NCBI GenBank assembly: GCA_949358305.1 | Contig: CASHSZ010000147.1 | Location: 1-64,000, forward strand | Direction of reading: 5' to 3' | DNA length: 64,000 nucleotides | From: Strigamia acuminata | Taxonomy: Eukaryota > Arthropoda > Chilopoda > Geophilomorpha > Linotaeniidae | Part shown: positions 1-9,790 of the stretch, one piece after another | How positions within the stretch are numbered: the first letter of the stretch is position 1 | How the letters are laid out: every line of letters starts with the position of its first letter | The notes under the pieces: model-generated | Seen by the model: the letters and a program-made list of their open reading frames with translations, nothing else | What the model was told of the DNA's origin: nothing | The model's database searches: none | Position numbers and translations under genes: made by a program

Positions 1-75
1 CGTGACCCCAGGTGGTCGTAAAGGACGTCAGGGGGACACTCACCACAGGTTATCAGGCAATTGTAGCATTGCCTC
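1..75 (+). promoter_or_regulatory. Copia-A conserved 5' leader RNA structure (right half only)
   Basis: The sequence aligns with the structured leaders of Copia-B, Copia-C and Copia-D. The final hairpin is complete: GGCAAT at 56-61 pairs with ATTGCC at 68-73 around a TGTAGC loop. The right strands of the two longer stems (GTCAGG near 27-32, and CTCACCACAGG) are visible, but their partners are left of the window. The role is unknown; packaging, dimerisation or translation control are possibilities. Confidence 0.6.
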
Positions 76-207
76 CCAATTCGTGGTTTTCCGCCTTGAA
101 AGTGCTAGTGACGTGCTTCAGTGCAGTGCTCCGATCAAGTGTACCACATCAGTGCCATTCTCTGAGCCTTTGTGTTCTCCGCGTTGTGTTTTGTCTAGCG
201 ATTCACG

Positions 208-3200
208 ATGCAAAAAGCAGCAGCTTCGAGTGCTCTAGTTCCGGTCCTCGGTGTCGGAAATTACGAGGACTGGCGGATGGCGATGCAGTTCTTGTTAAAA
301 TCCGAGGGGCTCTGGAGACACGTGACAGAGGCCAAGGAGGCGGAACACATTGCAACCTTGACGCCCAAGGAACTCGATCGTTACATGATAAAAAAGGACA
401 AAGCATTAGGGCACATTTACATCCACGTGAGCCCCAGCAAGCGCACAGTTCTTGAGACTTGCAACACGCCAAAGGAGGCGTGGGAGACACTCGCTAAGAT
501 CTACGCGCCAAGTTCCAGGGCCCGTCAAGCGGCCATGCGCTGGGACTTCTTAAATCTGCAGCTTCAACCCAATGAGGACATGCCAGATTTTATTGCCCGC
601 GTGGACAATTACGTGCGACAATTAAGGGATGTTAATGAAATTATTAGCCCAATTCATCACGCGTATCAATACTTAAAGTGTTTGCCGCCTGAATACGCGC
701 AGGCTACCTTCGCGATCTACCATTGGCCAGATCCCCAGTTTACACCGAAGGATGTCGCCGAACAGTTAATTTCCGAACATATGCGCCTTAAATCAACTGG
801 GCTGCTCGGATCATCTCAATCGTCAGCTCATGCTTCTAAAGGACAATTTCGGCCGCGTAATAAATCTGGTCCACGTGATTTATCAACCGTGAAATGTTTT
901 AATTGTGATCAATTCGGACATTATGCGAACCGATGTCCACGTCCACCTCGACAAAATCAGAATCAACCCACGGTCACGCTGCAACGTAATTCTCGCAGCA
1001 AGAGTCGCAGGCGTAACAAAAACGCTGCCGCGAAGGTCAATAATACCAGACCCCGTGAAAACTCTCTTCCACATCGAGAGGGGACATTCTTTGTCAATGC
1101 GCCGCAAGTTGTCCAACGTCCAGTAGCCCATTTCATGCAATCCAATGAATGGATACTGGATTGCGGCGCCACAGACCATGTGTCTCACGTGCGTGCAGGA
1201 TTCACCGAATTCACCGATGTGATCCCATTTGACATTGAGTTAGGACAGGGCAAGTCCCAAGTAACGGGCAAAGGAACGGTTCGACTTCTCCTAGCGATTG
1301 ACAAGACGCGATGCACCGTTAATTTGACCAATGTCTTATATGCGCCGAATTTCGAGGCAAACTTGATCTCCGTGTCCAAGATTGATAAAGCTCGACATCA
1401 TATCCACATTTTCAATAGTGAGATTCATGTTTACCAATCGGACATTCGCAGCCCTCTCATCCGTGCAAAGGAGAGAGGTGGTCTTTACTATGTGGACGGT
1501 TTATGTTCGAATCCGACATTTGCGACGACGGTCTCTCCTACGACACAACCGACGATTCCCGCGTCGCCAGCGCAAATGTACGTGACAACCGAAGAAGATT
1601 TCCCGAACATTCCGAAGCATAGACAGGGAAAAGGGTCGAAACAGCGAGAAATAACGGATTTCCGGATTGAGATGCCAGCTATTGAACATGTAAAGCAAAT
1701 TTCTGTACAACAAGCTCCTCAAACCAATCCGATTCCTCCTCCCATTCCCACGCAAATCCATAATAACCTGACCACTCCTCCATCCTATGCGGGTGCCTTG
1801 CAGTCAATCCCAACGGCAAATCCAACCGCGATTCAGAACGCAAATTCCTTTCCTCCCCTCGGCAATCCGTCTCAATTGAAAAAGAAGGTCATTGCCAATC
1901 CAGCTTCCGTCAAGGACGCCACCGGCTTATGGCACAGCCGACTCGGCCACCTTCACACCAAGGGAATGAAGTTGTTGGCCGCAAACGACCAAGTCTACGG
2001 AATGCAACCAGGGGAAGTCAACAGGGAATTGGCCTGCAACGATTGTCGGATCGCCAAATCGATTAGAGCCTCTCACAAGCCCGATCCGAACCCCTCGACA
2101 ACGAAGCCTTTGGACCTCCTCCACATGGATATTTGGGGGCCCGCCCCTATCCCATCGTTTGGAGGAGCGCGTTTCGTCCTTACTGTCATCGACGACGCGA
2201 CACGCTATTGCTGGATTATACCGCTAGCGCAGAAATCACAAGTTTTCGCAACCTTCAAGGACTTTGTTGCTCGAGTGGAAAGAATTCAAGACTCTCGAGT
2301 AAAAGCGATTCGGACGGATCGAGGCGGAGAGTTCATGTCAAACGAATTTCTCCGATATCTTCAGGATAAAGGCATTCAAGGGCAACGGACGAACCCGTCA
2401 TCGCCACAGATGAATGGCACGGCCGAGCGCATAAACAGGACAATGCTCGACAACGTCCGCGCGATCATTTCGGAAACCAAACTTCCAGATGCGCTCTGGG
2501 CCGAGCTCGCAGTTACGTTCGGATACATCAAGAACCGGTGCCCTCATTCTCGACTTAATAATCAGGTCCCATACATCCTTTGGCGACAGAGAGCCCTATC
2601 GTTACGACACCTCCGCAAAGTCGGCTCAAAGTGCTGGGTGCACTACACCGCACCAGGCCGGAAGAAGCTGGATCCCCGGGCCTGGGAGGGGTATTTAGTC
2701 GGCTACGCCACAGGGACCCGTGGATTCAGAATTTGGAACCCAACTGACAACAAAGTCTACGAGTCGATTCATGTCAAAGTCGATGAACGCCAATCCTATC
2801 GGAAATCGATTAAAATTTCGTCTCAACGACCTCAAGAATCGTTCACCGGCCCTGGACAGCAATCCGTCACATTCGATGATAATCTCCAATACCATCAATG
2901 GCCGAGGGGATCCGACTCCGAGGCGTCGGAACATTCTGCGAACGATTCCGAATGTGTGTCAACGGCATCTGCATCGATGCACACACCTCCTGCGTTTCCG
3001 CATATCCAGATTCCACCTCCGACGACTCCAGAACGAGTCTTGCTGGATTTATGTGCGACATTACCTCCGGGTTCCGCATCCCTTCGACAGTCTCATCACA
3101 TTTCATATGAAGAGGAACGTGATACTGATCACGACATACGAGAAATGGATGAATTATCGGTTTATCCCGAGACGTCCGAACTCATAGACGCGTCAGCGGA

Positions 3201-5265
3201 ACCATCGTCGCATCAATTACCTCCATCGACACCTCGTCAATCTGCCCCACCATCGCCTCGCCCATCAGCACCACCCTCACCTCAACGTTCGACCGCGCCT
3301 CCTCTCCCACGTGAGACGCCGATACCGACACCGAGATTTATCACAACACGTCGTCAACAACGTGCTGGTGATCCTGCAACGCATACGTTGCAGATATTCG
3401 ACCCCGATCCCATGTCACCAGCTCCGGTATTGGGAACCGAAGTCGCTGCGGCAACCGCTCGCCACACAACTCACATGTGGCGATTTGTCGGTGGAGATGG
3501 AGAGTGTCGTGAATGGGTACGCGAGGAACATCTAAGAAAGGATCAGAAGCCCGGAAAAATCTTAATCGACGTTTATTATTTTCCAACTCCGAAGATCCGC
3601 CTAAGATCTTATCACGACATCGAGGAGTATTGCATGTTGAACAACATCGATTACGACCCCGGACTGTTTTTCTTCGGTAATCTCGAACATAAGTTACCAA
3701 CTCTTCCGGGTGTTCGTCATGCGGCTCATCTATGCCGAACCGAGCCGGCTTCATTCGCCGAAATTCCCAAGTTCAACGACGCTCCGAAATGGCGTGAAGC
3801 AATTGGAGAGGAGCTCGATATGTTCAAAGAGCGAGAGATCTATGAAGAAGTTCCCCGACCACCCGACACCACTATTCTTGGCTGCAAGTGGATTTTTAAA
3901 CTTAAAACCGATGCAGCCGGAACCGTCACTCGATACCGAGCACGCTTAGTAGCGCAAGGTTTTTATCAAACCCTCGGAGTCGATTTTGATGAGGTGTTTA
4001 GCCCAGTCGTGAACTTCATATTGATTCGTCTGTTTTTCTGTCTTCTCGTCGTATTACGTGGTTGGAAGGACGCCCACCTCGACGTGAAAGGTGCGTACCT
4101 GTACGGGGAGTTAAAACACAAAGTCTACATGCGAATCCCCGCGGGTGCCACATGCTCCGATCCAAACAACGTGTGGCTGCTCCTCAAGTCACTTTACGGC
4201 CTCCACCAGTCGGGGAGACAATGGTTCGAGAAACTCGACGAAACATTACGGGCCCTCGGATTTCGAAGAATGCCGGCATGCAACTGTGTATACGTTTTCG
4301 GAAGCACAGCTGTTATGCTGGTCTACGTGGACGATATTGTTATATTTTACGCATCCGACAATGTCTTCACTCAACTGATTCGACTAATCAGCTCGAAATT
4401 CGACATCGTGAACCTCGGCCCGATCACCAAACTCCTAGGCGTCGAATTCATCCGTGATGCCGGGCGCACGTTCATAACCCAACGTGCATACATCGCCAAA
4501 ATGGTTAAGAAGTTCGGGACGTCAACGAATAACCTAGTCAAGGTGCCAGTGACCCCAGGAACGACACTCGTCAGAGGGTCCACCGAAAATCTTGAAGATT
4601 TCCCCTATCGATCATTAATCGGGTCACTACTGTTTTTGGCATCGAGAACTCGTCCCGACATCTTATACTCCGTGATCGCCTTAGCACAATACAACACGTG
4701 CTACAACCGAACCCACATCCGCGCCCTTCTACAGGTTCTGCAGTACGTGGCAAATACTGCAGACCTTTGCATCGAGTTATCTGGCTGCACATCGAGCCAG
4801 TTATCGGCTTTCACCGACGCATCGTGGGCGAGCGACCCGGAAACCTCCTTGAGTTTCGGAGGATACATCGTGTACATCGGCAACGTCCCTATCGGCTGGT
4901 CCTGTCGAAAACAGTCGACCGTTGCATGCTCTACTATGGAAGCGGAATTTATCGCCCTGGTAGAGTGTGTAAAGGAGCTTTTCTGGTTGGACTCCGTGTA
5001 CACCGATTTCCCGATTCTCAATCGATTGGCTCGACCTGTTGTTTACTCCGATGCCCTGGCCGCTATCCAATTCACGTCTAACGACATTGAGAACGCGAAG
5101 ACTCGACACATTCGCGTGAGGTATCATTGGCTCAGGGAGTGGTATACGACAGGAGTCTTCGATCTTCGAAAAGTTGCATCCGAAGTGAATATCGCAGACA
5201 TTTTTACGAAATGGCTCTCATCCGAACGTTTGCGGTCACTCATTTCGAAGATCTTCCGAGCATAA
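208..5265 (+). CDS. Copia-A Gag-Pol polyprotein, intact, 1685 aa
   Basis: Polyprotein of a Ty1/copia retrotransposon, expected to be cleaved into capsid, protease, integrase and reverse transcriptase/RNase H. Gag has the N-terminal NYEDW region and a CCHC zinc knuckle, CFNCDQFGHYANRC, from residue 230. The aspartic protease motif is DCGATDH at 318, with Cys where Ser or Thr is usual. Integrase has the H..H..CNDC zinc region (H576, C610, C613) and a DD35E triad D641, D704, E740. Reverse transcriptase has YVDD with aspartates 1375-1376. RNase H has D1537 and E1578. Gag and Pol share one frame with no stop or frameshift, as in Drosophila copia. The start MQKA is chosen because Copia-B starts the same way at the same place before the conserved N-terminal region. 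Confidence 0.95.
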   Translation: MQKAAASSALVPVLGVGNYEDWRMAMQFLLKSEGLWRHVTEAKEAEHIATLTPKELDRYMIKKDKALGHIYIHVSPSKRTVLETCNTPKEAWETLAKIYAPSSRARQAAMRWDFLNLQLQPNEDMPDFIARVDNYVRQLRDVNEIISPIHHAYQYLKCLPPEYAQATFAIYHWPDPQFTPKDVAEQLISEHMRLKSTGLLGSSQSSAHASKGQFRPRNKSGPRDLSTVKCFNCDQFGHYANRCPRPPRQNQNQPTVTLQRNSRSKSRRRNKNAAAKVNNTRPRENSLPHREGTFFVNAPQVVQRPVAHFMQSNEWILDCGATDHVSHVRAGFTEFTDVIPFDIELGQGKSQVTGKGTVRLLLAIDKTRCTVNLTNVLYAPNFEANLISVSKIDKARHHIHIFNSEIHVYQSDIRSPLIRAKERGGLYYVDGLCSNPTFATTVSPTTQPTIPASPAQMYVTTEEDFPNIPKHRQGKGSKQREITDFRIEMPAIEHVKQISVQQAPQTNPIPPPIPTQIHNNLTTPPSYAGALQSIPTANPTAIQNANSFPPLGNPSQLKKKVIANPASVKDATGLWHSRLGHLHTKGMKLLAANDQVYGMQPGEVNRELACNDCRIAKSIRASHKPDPNPSTTKPLDLLHMDIWGPAPIPSFGGARFVLTVIDDATRYCWIIPLAQKSQVFATFKDFVARVERIQDSRVKAIRTDRGGEFMSNEFLRYLQDKGIQGQRTNPSSPQMNGTAERINRTMLDNVRAIISETKLPDALWAELAVTFGYIKNRCPHSRLNNQVPYILWRQRALSLRHLRKVGSKCWVHYTAPGRKKLDPRAWEGYLVGYATGTRGFRIWNPTDNKVYESIHVKVDERQSYRKSIKISSQRPQESFTGPGQQSVTFDDNLQYHQWPRGSDSEASEHSANDSECVSTASASMHTPPAFPHIQIPPPTTPERVLLDLCATLPPGSASLRQSHHISYEEERDTDHDIREMDELSVYPETSELIDASAEPSSHQLPPSTPRQSAPPSPRPSAPPSPQRSTAPPLPRETPIPTPRFITTRRQQRAGDPATHTLQIFDPDPMSPAPVLGTEVAAATARHTTHMWRFVGGDGECREWVREEHLRKDQKPGKILIDVYYFPTPKIRLRSYHDIEEYCMLNNIDYDPGLFFFGNLEHKLPTLPGVRHAAHLCRTEPASFAEIPKFNDAPKWREAIGEELDMFKEREIYEEVPRPPDTTILGCKWIFKLKTDAAGTVTRYRARLVAQGFYQTLGVDFDEVFSPVVNFILIRLFFCLLVVLRGWKDAHLDVKGAYLYGELKHKVYMRIPAGATCSDPNNVWLLLKSLYGLHQSGRQWFEKLDETLRALGFRRMPACNCVYVFGSTAVMLVYVDDIVIFYASDNVFTQLIRLISSKFDIVNLGPITKLLGVEFIRDAGRTFITQRAYIAKMVKKFGTSTNNLVKVPVTPGTTLVRGSTENLEDFPYRSLIGSLLFLASRTRPDILYSVIALAQYNTCYNRTHIRALLQVLQYVANTADLCIELSGCTSSQLSAFTDASWASDPETSLSFGGYIVYIGNVPIGWSCRKQSTVACSTMEAEFIALVECVKELFWLDSVYTDFPILNRLARPVVYSDALAAIQFTSNDIENAKTRHIRVRYHWLREWYTTGVFDLRKVASEVNIADIFTKWLSSERLRSLISKIFRA

Positions 5266-5306
5266 CTTTATCGTGACATTCCTGATTTAGTTTTACCCGA
5301 TTTCGA

Positions 5307-5379
5307 GGATCATCAAGTTTCTGTGGGAATTCCGAGCTTAGTTAAGTGATAACCACGACAGTACCCGGCTCGATGATCC
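5307..5379 (+). promoter_or_regulatory. Copia-A 3' untranslated long-range hairpin
   Basis: GGATCATC at 5307-5314 pairs exactly with GATGATCC at 5372-5379, enclosing about 57 nt. The same stem occurs at the same position, between the Gag-Pol stop and the polypurine tract, in Copia-C. It may act in RNA 3' end function or plus-strand priming; the role is inferred. Confidence 0.45.
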
Positions 5380-5462
5380 GAATTTATTATTTTCTTTTCT
5401 CGCCAATGATCATCTGTAATTCCAGTATACGTTTGTCTTGTCCCCTGATAAATATTTTCATC

Positions 5463-5474
5463 GAAGAGGGGATT
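5463..5474 (+). other. Copia-A polypurine tract
   Basis: The purine run GAAGAGGGG followed by ATT lies immediately upstream of the 3' LTR, the usual place of the plus-strand primer. Copia-B and Copia-C have matching tracts in the same position. Confidence 0.8.
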
Positions 5475-5961
5475 TGTTGGTCTAAAGACCGTGTTTTTAT
5501 CGATGAATATGTTTATTCTCTATTGATTTCGATGTTACCTTTTATTTAGCGATGTCTCATATGTAATTCCATACTCTTGTCTTGTTCTCATATGATTTAT
5601 TCTATCACCAAGTGATTTGTTCTCAATTAATGCTAATTTCCGGCACCAGAGTGCCACCACCACTGTTATCTGAATCCAACATGGCGGAACACACAGGTGT
5701 GTGTCTTCTAGCTATTTCTCCAATGTGTAATGTATATTTTCGTTTTATTAAAGTGTATATTTTATTTAAGCTTTGTGTTTATGTTTAAGCACCTTCTGTG
5801 CAAGTTTTCCAGCGCATATAAGCGGCATTAGGCCGCGCGCTTTCACGAAACGAATCGCGAACGTTCGTGCGCGAAGCACGACGCCATTTTGCGTTGCTTC
5901 GCACTTTGCAAACACGCTTCCCGTCAGTTATTCAACTGATTTCGCGCACTCCTCTGCTACA
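5475..5961 (+). repeat. Copia-A 3' LTR, 487 bp
   Basis: Starts TGTTGG and ends CTCCTCTGCTACA, the same ends as the Copia-C LTR. The first bases, GGTCTAAAGACC, are self-complementary, a feature shared with Copia-C. An ATGGCGG motif and AT-rich stretches lie inside. Confidence 0.85.
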
Positions 5962-8289
5962 GTAACAGCAACGTGCCACGTCACGTAATTGCAACGTGCC
6001 GCGCTATGCCACACAATGTGCCGCCGCGATAGGCCATTGAACCCGAATGTGTGTGATGCGAAACGCGCGAGTACGCGCGCGGAGAACGCGCGGCAATGCT
6101 AGCAACAGGAGCGCAACTGCCCAAGAAATTGCTCAACAATAAAAGGCACGTGGAAGCACGTGCCTGAAACAATAGGCACTTCAAATAAAGTTATTGTTAA
6201 AAAACGGGCTTGAAAACCAACAATTACACAATAATTAAGGGGCAAGAAATGAACTTTGCTGCAATGCAAAGTTCTCAAAATACAGAGAAATGAAAGTTAC
6301 ACTTGTATGAAGAATTGACAATGTTTGAAACCAATAAAAACTACAAAAACACACTTGTAAAAAACCCAAAACAACCCCCAGAATGAATTATTTGACTCAA
6401 ATTAACCCTAAAACGGTCTTGGAGGTCGTGCAGACGACAGAGTCGGATCGGAAGGTTGCTAAAACCTGACGCCAAAACTAGCAATGGGACAGCTAGTTAG
6501 AAAACAGCTTTTTCATCAATCATGAACGCTGAAAACCTCACCCAGGGGTAGAAAATGATGGAGAGAACGTTTTCGCCATCGAAAACGGTCTAAAACGGGT
6601 CTAAAATGCCTAAACCGGCGCCTGGAACGTGGCGCAGTTGTTGGGTCAAATATTGTCAAAAATCAGTGGAAATTTGTCAAATACTGGCAAAAATCTGCTG
6701 AAATTTGTCAAAAATTGCCAAATTTTGGCGCAAGTTACGTGAGGTTTGCGCGCATCCAACTATGACAAAAAATCCACGCGTGTGCACGCGCGATTTACTG
6801 GCGCGTTGGAAGCGTTAAAATAAATTTTTCCAATATCTAACACAATTTGCACCAAATTATGGCAATTTTTGACAAATTTACATGGATTTTTGCCAGTATT
6901 TGACAAATTTCCACGGATTTTTGACAATATTTGACACATTCAAGACAAATTTCAGACAGATTTCAATTAATTTTAGAAAATGTTTGAGAAATATCAGCAA
7001 ATGTTTGAGGATTGAGGAAATCTGCTGAAATTTGTCAAATATAGACAAAAATCTGCTGAAATTTGTAAAAAATTGCCCAAATTCGGTGCAAGTTTTGCAA
7101 GTTTGCAAACAGCAACAAGAATGATGTATTTAATAATTGTTTTTGCATTAGATATGTGTTTAATTCGTTTTACCTCGGTTTGTACGGTTCTTGCGCGTAG
7201 TGCGCACGTTCAACACGCGGCCACGCGCGTACATCGCGCGTGTTGCGAGCAGGACGCAACAAAAGTTTGAGAGACTCGCATTTTACCAAGTCCCCAACTT
7301 ATTTTACAGTTTTAGTTTAGCTTACCAACTCGCTTGGTAATTTCTGGATCCTGTTTAAGTGTTTCGTCGGGTTTTGAGCCCATAAACCCGTCTTTTTCCT
7401 TGGTAAGCGATTGCGTCGTCTGCTCAGAGCAACTGGCTTTAAGCGGAGATCGCTTACACGAGTCTGGAATGAGCGCTTATTACCGCATTCGGCTCCAGTC
7501 TTCGTTTCTCGTTGAAAGTTAGCTTGTTGATTCGGGTTTTGGGCGACATTGACTAAAAAGACCTCGGGGAATCGTTCCCACCACTCGGTTTAATCGTTTT
7601 CGAGACCCACGACCTCGAAAACGAAGTTAGAAGTGGCTCAAGGCCACTAGCGTGTCTGGCAGATAGCCATTTTGGTGATTTACGGGCGTCGGGCCCTTGT
7701 TCTTTGTTTCCCGCCTTTGCTCCTTTGTTTTTATTTGGTATTCAAGGTTCCTAAGCCTACAGTAGATTGGGATTAAATTCCCATGAAGATTTATTAAGTA
7801 TTCATTGGTAAAAACGAATATTTCCGCCGGCGCGTTTCTCTCATAGGTTTCGGTTCGCTCGAATCTCATTTTCGAGCGACCCAGCGAATGCGCCAAGTTA
7901 CAGGCGCCAGCTTAGCAGTTTTAGACTCGTTTTCGACCGTTCTAGTGTCAAAAAACGCGTAGAGCACGTTTTGCGACCTTTGGAAGTGCTTTTCCGACAC
8001 CTAAGTGGTCGGAAAAGTGCTCTTCTGAGTTAAGACTCCTTTTGGCATTTTAGCGTCAGCATAAGAAATTCCTCAAACTTTTATTGAAATCTCTCAAAAA
8101 TTTCTAAAATTAATTGAAATTTGTCTGAAAATTGTCAAATATTGGCAAAAATCTGCAGAAATTTGTCAAATACGCGATCGCATTGCGACAGAAAGTCGTT
8201 TACGACTCCAATACGCACCCGTGCGTGTTTGTATCGCAACACGAAACTCAAACGCGCCACCGCGTTGCAAGACAACCAAATTTACAAAC
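5962..8289. other. Intergenic AT-rich DNA, no convincing gene
   Basis: Only short frames without recognisable domains or paired splice sites are present. The stretch contains copies of an AAATTTGTCAAA-type repeat (6660-7090 and 8100-8170), short inverted repeats around 7280-7520, and several CG-rich patches rich in GCGCG. It appears to be degenerate repeat-derived DNA. Confidence 0.5.
6667..6920. repeat. Imperfect palindrome of AAATTTGTCAAA-type repeats
   Basis: About 70 bp at 6667-6735, rich in GGAAATTTGTCAAATACTGG-like sequence, recurs in reverse complement at about 6847-6920 with a spacer near 110 bp. Related direct copies occur at 7018-7090 and 8100-8170, and weaker ones near 34,590-34,940. 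This looks like a decayed foldback repeat. Confidence 0.5.
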
Positions 8290-8522
8290 GCAAACGCGCA
8301 TTTGAGACAAAAACGAGTTTATTTTATTCACTCTTGCTTGATCCCCCTTCATCGCGCCTCGTTGCTCCTGTGAAAAAAATATATGAGAATGCACAGAAAT
8401 AAACCTTCCAATACTTACATGAAAATTGGCAACCTTGACACAAAACAGTCTATCGACACTCCCAACACCACCCCGGACATTTTTCGGAAGAGTATGGTCC
8501 ACCCGGAATTCCTAGAATAGTC
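8290..8522 (-). repeat. Repeat X copy a (left part), split by Copia-B
   Basis: Read on the minus strand, this matches 17,085-17,290 closely, including the CCAAACTCTTCCGGAAAA-like core and a TTTTTCACAGGAGC segment. The remaining piece of the same copy continues at 15,299-15,345 beyond Copia-B. The TAGTC at 8518-8522 is the target site duplicated by the insertion. No coding function is evident; short frames in the copies are not otherwise supported. Confidence 0.7.
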
Positions 8523-9076
8523 TGTTGGACTTTGGAACCGCTTTTCACCTAATTAAATCGTTTTTCGATGTGAAATGACTTTGAAATGTTTATTTTATTA
8601 TCCATCGGTTATCTTTTCTTATTCGGGGTAATTTAGTATTGTTTCTTATGTTTTTCCTTAGTTTCTATGTAAAGGGAATGCATGATGCCTTTTAGATGTG
8701 TCTTATCCATCTGGCATCATGCATCCTCTATTCTGTGTGTATTTCTACTTATTGTTTCTATTTTCGGCCACCAGATGTCTCTGGGCACTTTGCAAATGGC
8801 CGCGCACACAGCCAGTGTGTTTCTCTATGTTTTCCAATGGTTTTTGGATCAATTATGTAAGTTTTCTCGAATTAAAGTGTATTTTGTTAATTATCAGTAT
8901 TAGTTTATGTGCCACACGTCGTTATAAGTGTGGCACACGCGTTTTCTGGCCCAATACAGACCCGAACTCGCGTTTACGCATCACGGCAATTTTTCCAGCT
9001 CATGCATTGCCGTGAGCACGTTATTTTCACGCTTCCAGCACGATTTATCGTGCATTTATTGCGCCACAGAGCTACA
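8523..9076 (+). repeat. Copia-B 5' LTR, 554 bp
   Basis: Starts TGTTGGACTTTGG, ends CCACAGAGCTACA, and repeats at 14,745-15,298 with no difference seen by eye. It should hold the promoter and the polyadenylation signal. Two frames within it (73 and 105 aa) recur in the 3' LTR only because the LTR is duplicated. Confidence 0.95.
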
Positions 9077-9078
9077 AG

Positions 9079-9090
9079 TGGTAGCAGAGG
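9079..9090 (+). other. Copia-B primer-binding site
   Basis: TGGTAGCAGAGG lies two bases after the LTR end, where the minus-strand tRNA primer anneals. Copia-C and Copia-D have the identical 12-mer. It resembles the TGGTATCAGAG-type site of many copia elements. Because it starts with TGG, the usual complement of CCA, priming by a mature tRNA 3' end is likely. Confidence 0.85.
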
Positions 9091-9499
9091 CCTGGAAAGA
9101 CACCAGTGCCTCGTTTTTTCACTAATTTTCCGTAAATTTCGCGATTTTTTCGCGATTTGTGCGGAAATTTTTGTTTATTTCCAGTTTTTCGCCGAATTTC
9201 CGATGTCTCGACACACTTTGTACCCCGGAGTACAGTGTGGCCACATAGAACTTCATCTCGCTTAGTACCCCGGTGTACGGCGAATTTTTTTCAGAAGTTT
9301 TTCCCGATTTTCACAATCGGACGGCGATTTTTTTCCCGATTTTCGAAATCGGTCGGCGATCTTTTGAAGAATTCCGCATTTTTTTTATGCGCGGTGTGCA
9401 CAGGGACGTCTGTGCATACAGATTCACCAACTTCTCCTTCTTTTTATTTCAGATTTCGAATTTATTTGTTAGTTTTAAGTTTTTTTGGTGTGGGTCAAT

Positions 9500-9660
9500 T
9501 AGAATCCTTGGCGCCCTTCGTCCAAATCTGGGCAAGCGTCACTGTATTCTTAGACAAGGCTGAGCCCTGCGCCACCTAACATTCCCGCGGCCCCAGGTGG
9601 TCATAAAGGACGTTAGGGGGACACTTGTCTAAGGTTCTCAGCCAATTTTAGCATTGGCTC
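9500..9660 (+). promoter_or_regulatory. Copia-B conserved 5' leader RNA structure
   Basis: A multi-stem fold can be drawn by hand. CTTAGACAAG (9549-9558) pairs with CTTGTCTAAG (9624-9633). Inside it, CCTAAC (9575-9580) pairs with GTTAGG (9612-9617). After it, AGCCAAT (9640-9646) pairs with ATTGGCT (9653-9659) around TTTAGC. Upstream, AGAAT and ATTCT can enclose a smaller stem with GCCC/GGGC. Copia-C and Copia-D keep every pairing with different bases. The block sits about 410 nt after the primer-binding site and 130 nt before the gag start. Confidence 0.7.
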
Positions 9661-9790
9661 CCCGTCGAGGTTTTTCCGCTTCGAACACCGTTTGTGCGTG
9701 CATCGAAAGTGCTTCGAGTGAAAAGTTCTTCGATTTGGTGAATTGTGCTTCGATTTTCGGAAATTTTTCGACGATTTTTCCTCCGCAATC

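Larger units (their letters stand above)
1..5961 (+). mobile_element. Copia-A: Ty1/copia LTR retrotransposon, 5' end off the window
   Basis: The window opens inside the 5' leader and continues through a single intact Gag-Pol frame, a polypurine tract and a 487-bp 3' LTR that starts TGTTGG and ends CTACA. The order protease, integrase, reverse transcriptase, RNase H is diagnostic of Ty1/copia. The 5' LTR and primer-binding site lie left of the window, so LTR divergence and the target duplication cannot be checked; GTAAC after the 3' LTR would be the right-hand duplication. Its protein, LTR ends and 3' untranslated hairpin are closest to Copia-C at 20149-27615. Confidence 0.93.

Noticed and set aside
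8698-9015. 105-codon frame in the Copia-B LTR, repeated at 14,920-15,237
   Set aside because: It lies wholly in LTR sequence and is duplicated with it; no similar frame is kept in the other LTRs.
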